Positions 34,177 to 34,325 of a stretch of 34,325 nucleotides of DNA are shown in pieces. The notes under the pieces are model-generated. The model was not told where the DNA came from, did no database searches, and saw nothing but the letters and a program-made list of their open reading frames with translations. Position numbers and translations under genes: made by a program. Numbering within the stretch: the stretch's first letter is position 1; each line of letters starts with the position of its first letter. Source of the DNA: Bacillota bacterium (GTDB lineage Bacteria; Bacillota; Limnochordia; DTU087); contig JAAZHE010000057.1 of NCBI GenBank assembly GCA_012510855.1, positions 1-34,325 on the forward strand, written 5' to 3'.

Positions 34177-34325
34177 CTTTTCTCGATACGTTCGTTCCCC
34201 AAGCTCTTGATAATGTAATCTTATAGGCTATATAGTCACTTTAGGACACCAAGTTAAAATCCAATAAATACTGTAACCCTTATACCATCAAGCCCTTAGC
34301 TATATTTCATTTATCAACCTTAGAC

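Noticed and set aside
1-34325. CRISPR arrays, tRNA, rRNA and intact IS elements
   Set aside because: No regularly spaced repeats, tRNA-like cloverleaf or transposase frame could be recognised by eye on either strand.

Overview
The window (34,325 bp) looks like chromosome from a spore-forming, anaerobic, low-to-mid GC member of the Bacillota (Firmicutes), probably a poorly characterised clostridial or Limnochordia-like lineage. The support is a ctsR-mcsA-mcsB-clpC stress operon, the sporulation pair spmA-spmB, strong purine-rich ribosome binding sites, frequent GTG/TTG starts, SigA-like promoters, and an oxygen/NO-detoxifying flavodiiron protein. The taxon is an inference; no rRNA or marker phylogeny is available here.

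Layout. 1-3.6 kb: the CtsR regulon operon on the minus strand (ctsR, mcsA, mcsB, clpC; clpC runs off the left edge) with a readable promoter and CtsR operators. 3.67-5.24 kb: spmA-spmB and a 50-aa hypothetical gene on the plus strand. 5.4-9.1 kb: a solitary ribulokinase (araB), an orphan ParA/Soj-type ATPase preceded by a highly structured leader, and a multi-cysteine Fe-S protein. 9.2-12.65 kb: a two-gene envelope unit, a GT4 glycosyltransferase and a 750-aa alkaline-phosphatase-like membrane protein. 12.8-14.7 kb: a 36-aa rubredoxin-like zinc/iron knuckle protein (absent from the ORF track) and NAD+ synthetase nadE, whose amidase domain has glycine at the expected catalytic cysteine. 14.9-18.1 kb: a DUF2103-like protein, typA/bipA and a PAP2 phosphatase. 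18.3-28 kb: carbohydrate and phosphate metabolism, namely alpha-glucan phosphorylase, manA, pgi, a Na/Pi symporter with PhoU-like tail, a PfkB-family kinase, a lipoprotein and a GH4 alpha-galactosidase-like enzyme. 28.1-30.2 kb: a MerR/TipAS regulator with a textbook 19-bp-spacer promoter, convergent with an MFS transporter. 30.4-33.3 kb: flavodiiron protein FprA and a CobW-like G3E GTPase, each with a long non-coding leader. 33.4-34.3 kb: a visibly AT-rich end with a small P-loop kinase-like gene and a decayed serine-recombinase fragment, suggesting a mobile-element scar.

How the genes fit together. McsA/McsB/ClpC under CtsR form the arginine-phosphorylation protein quality-control circuit. 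GlgP releases glucose-1-phosphate, and Pgi and ManA interconvert hexose-6-phosphates; with MelA, PfkB and AraB this gives a saccharolytic profile. FprA and the Fe-S proteins fit anaerobic metabolism. I found no CRISPR array, rRNA, tRNA or intact insertion sequence. The most interesting unexplained signals are the structured leader of the orphan parA, the leader of the CobW-like gene, the apparent loss of the NadE amidase nucleophile, the possible AUU start of ctsR, and the recombinase relic at the right end.
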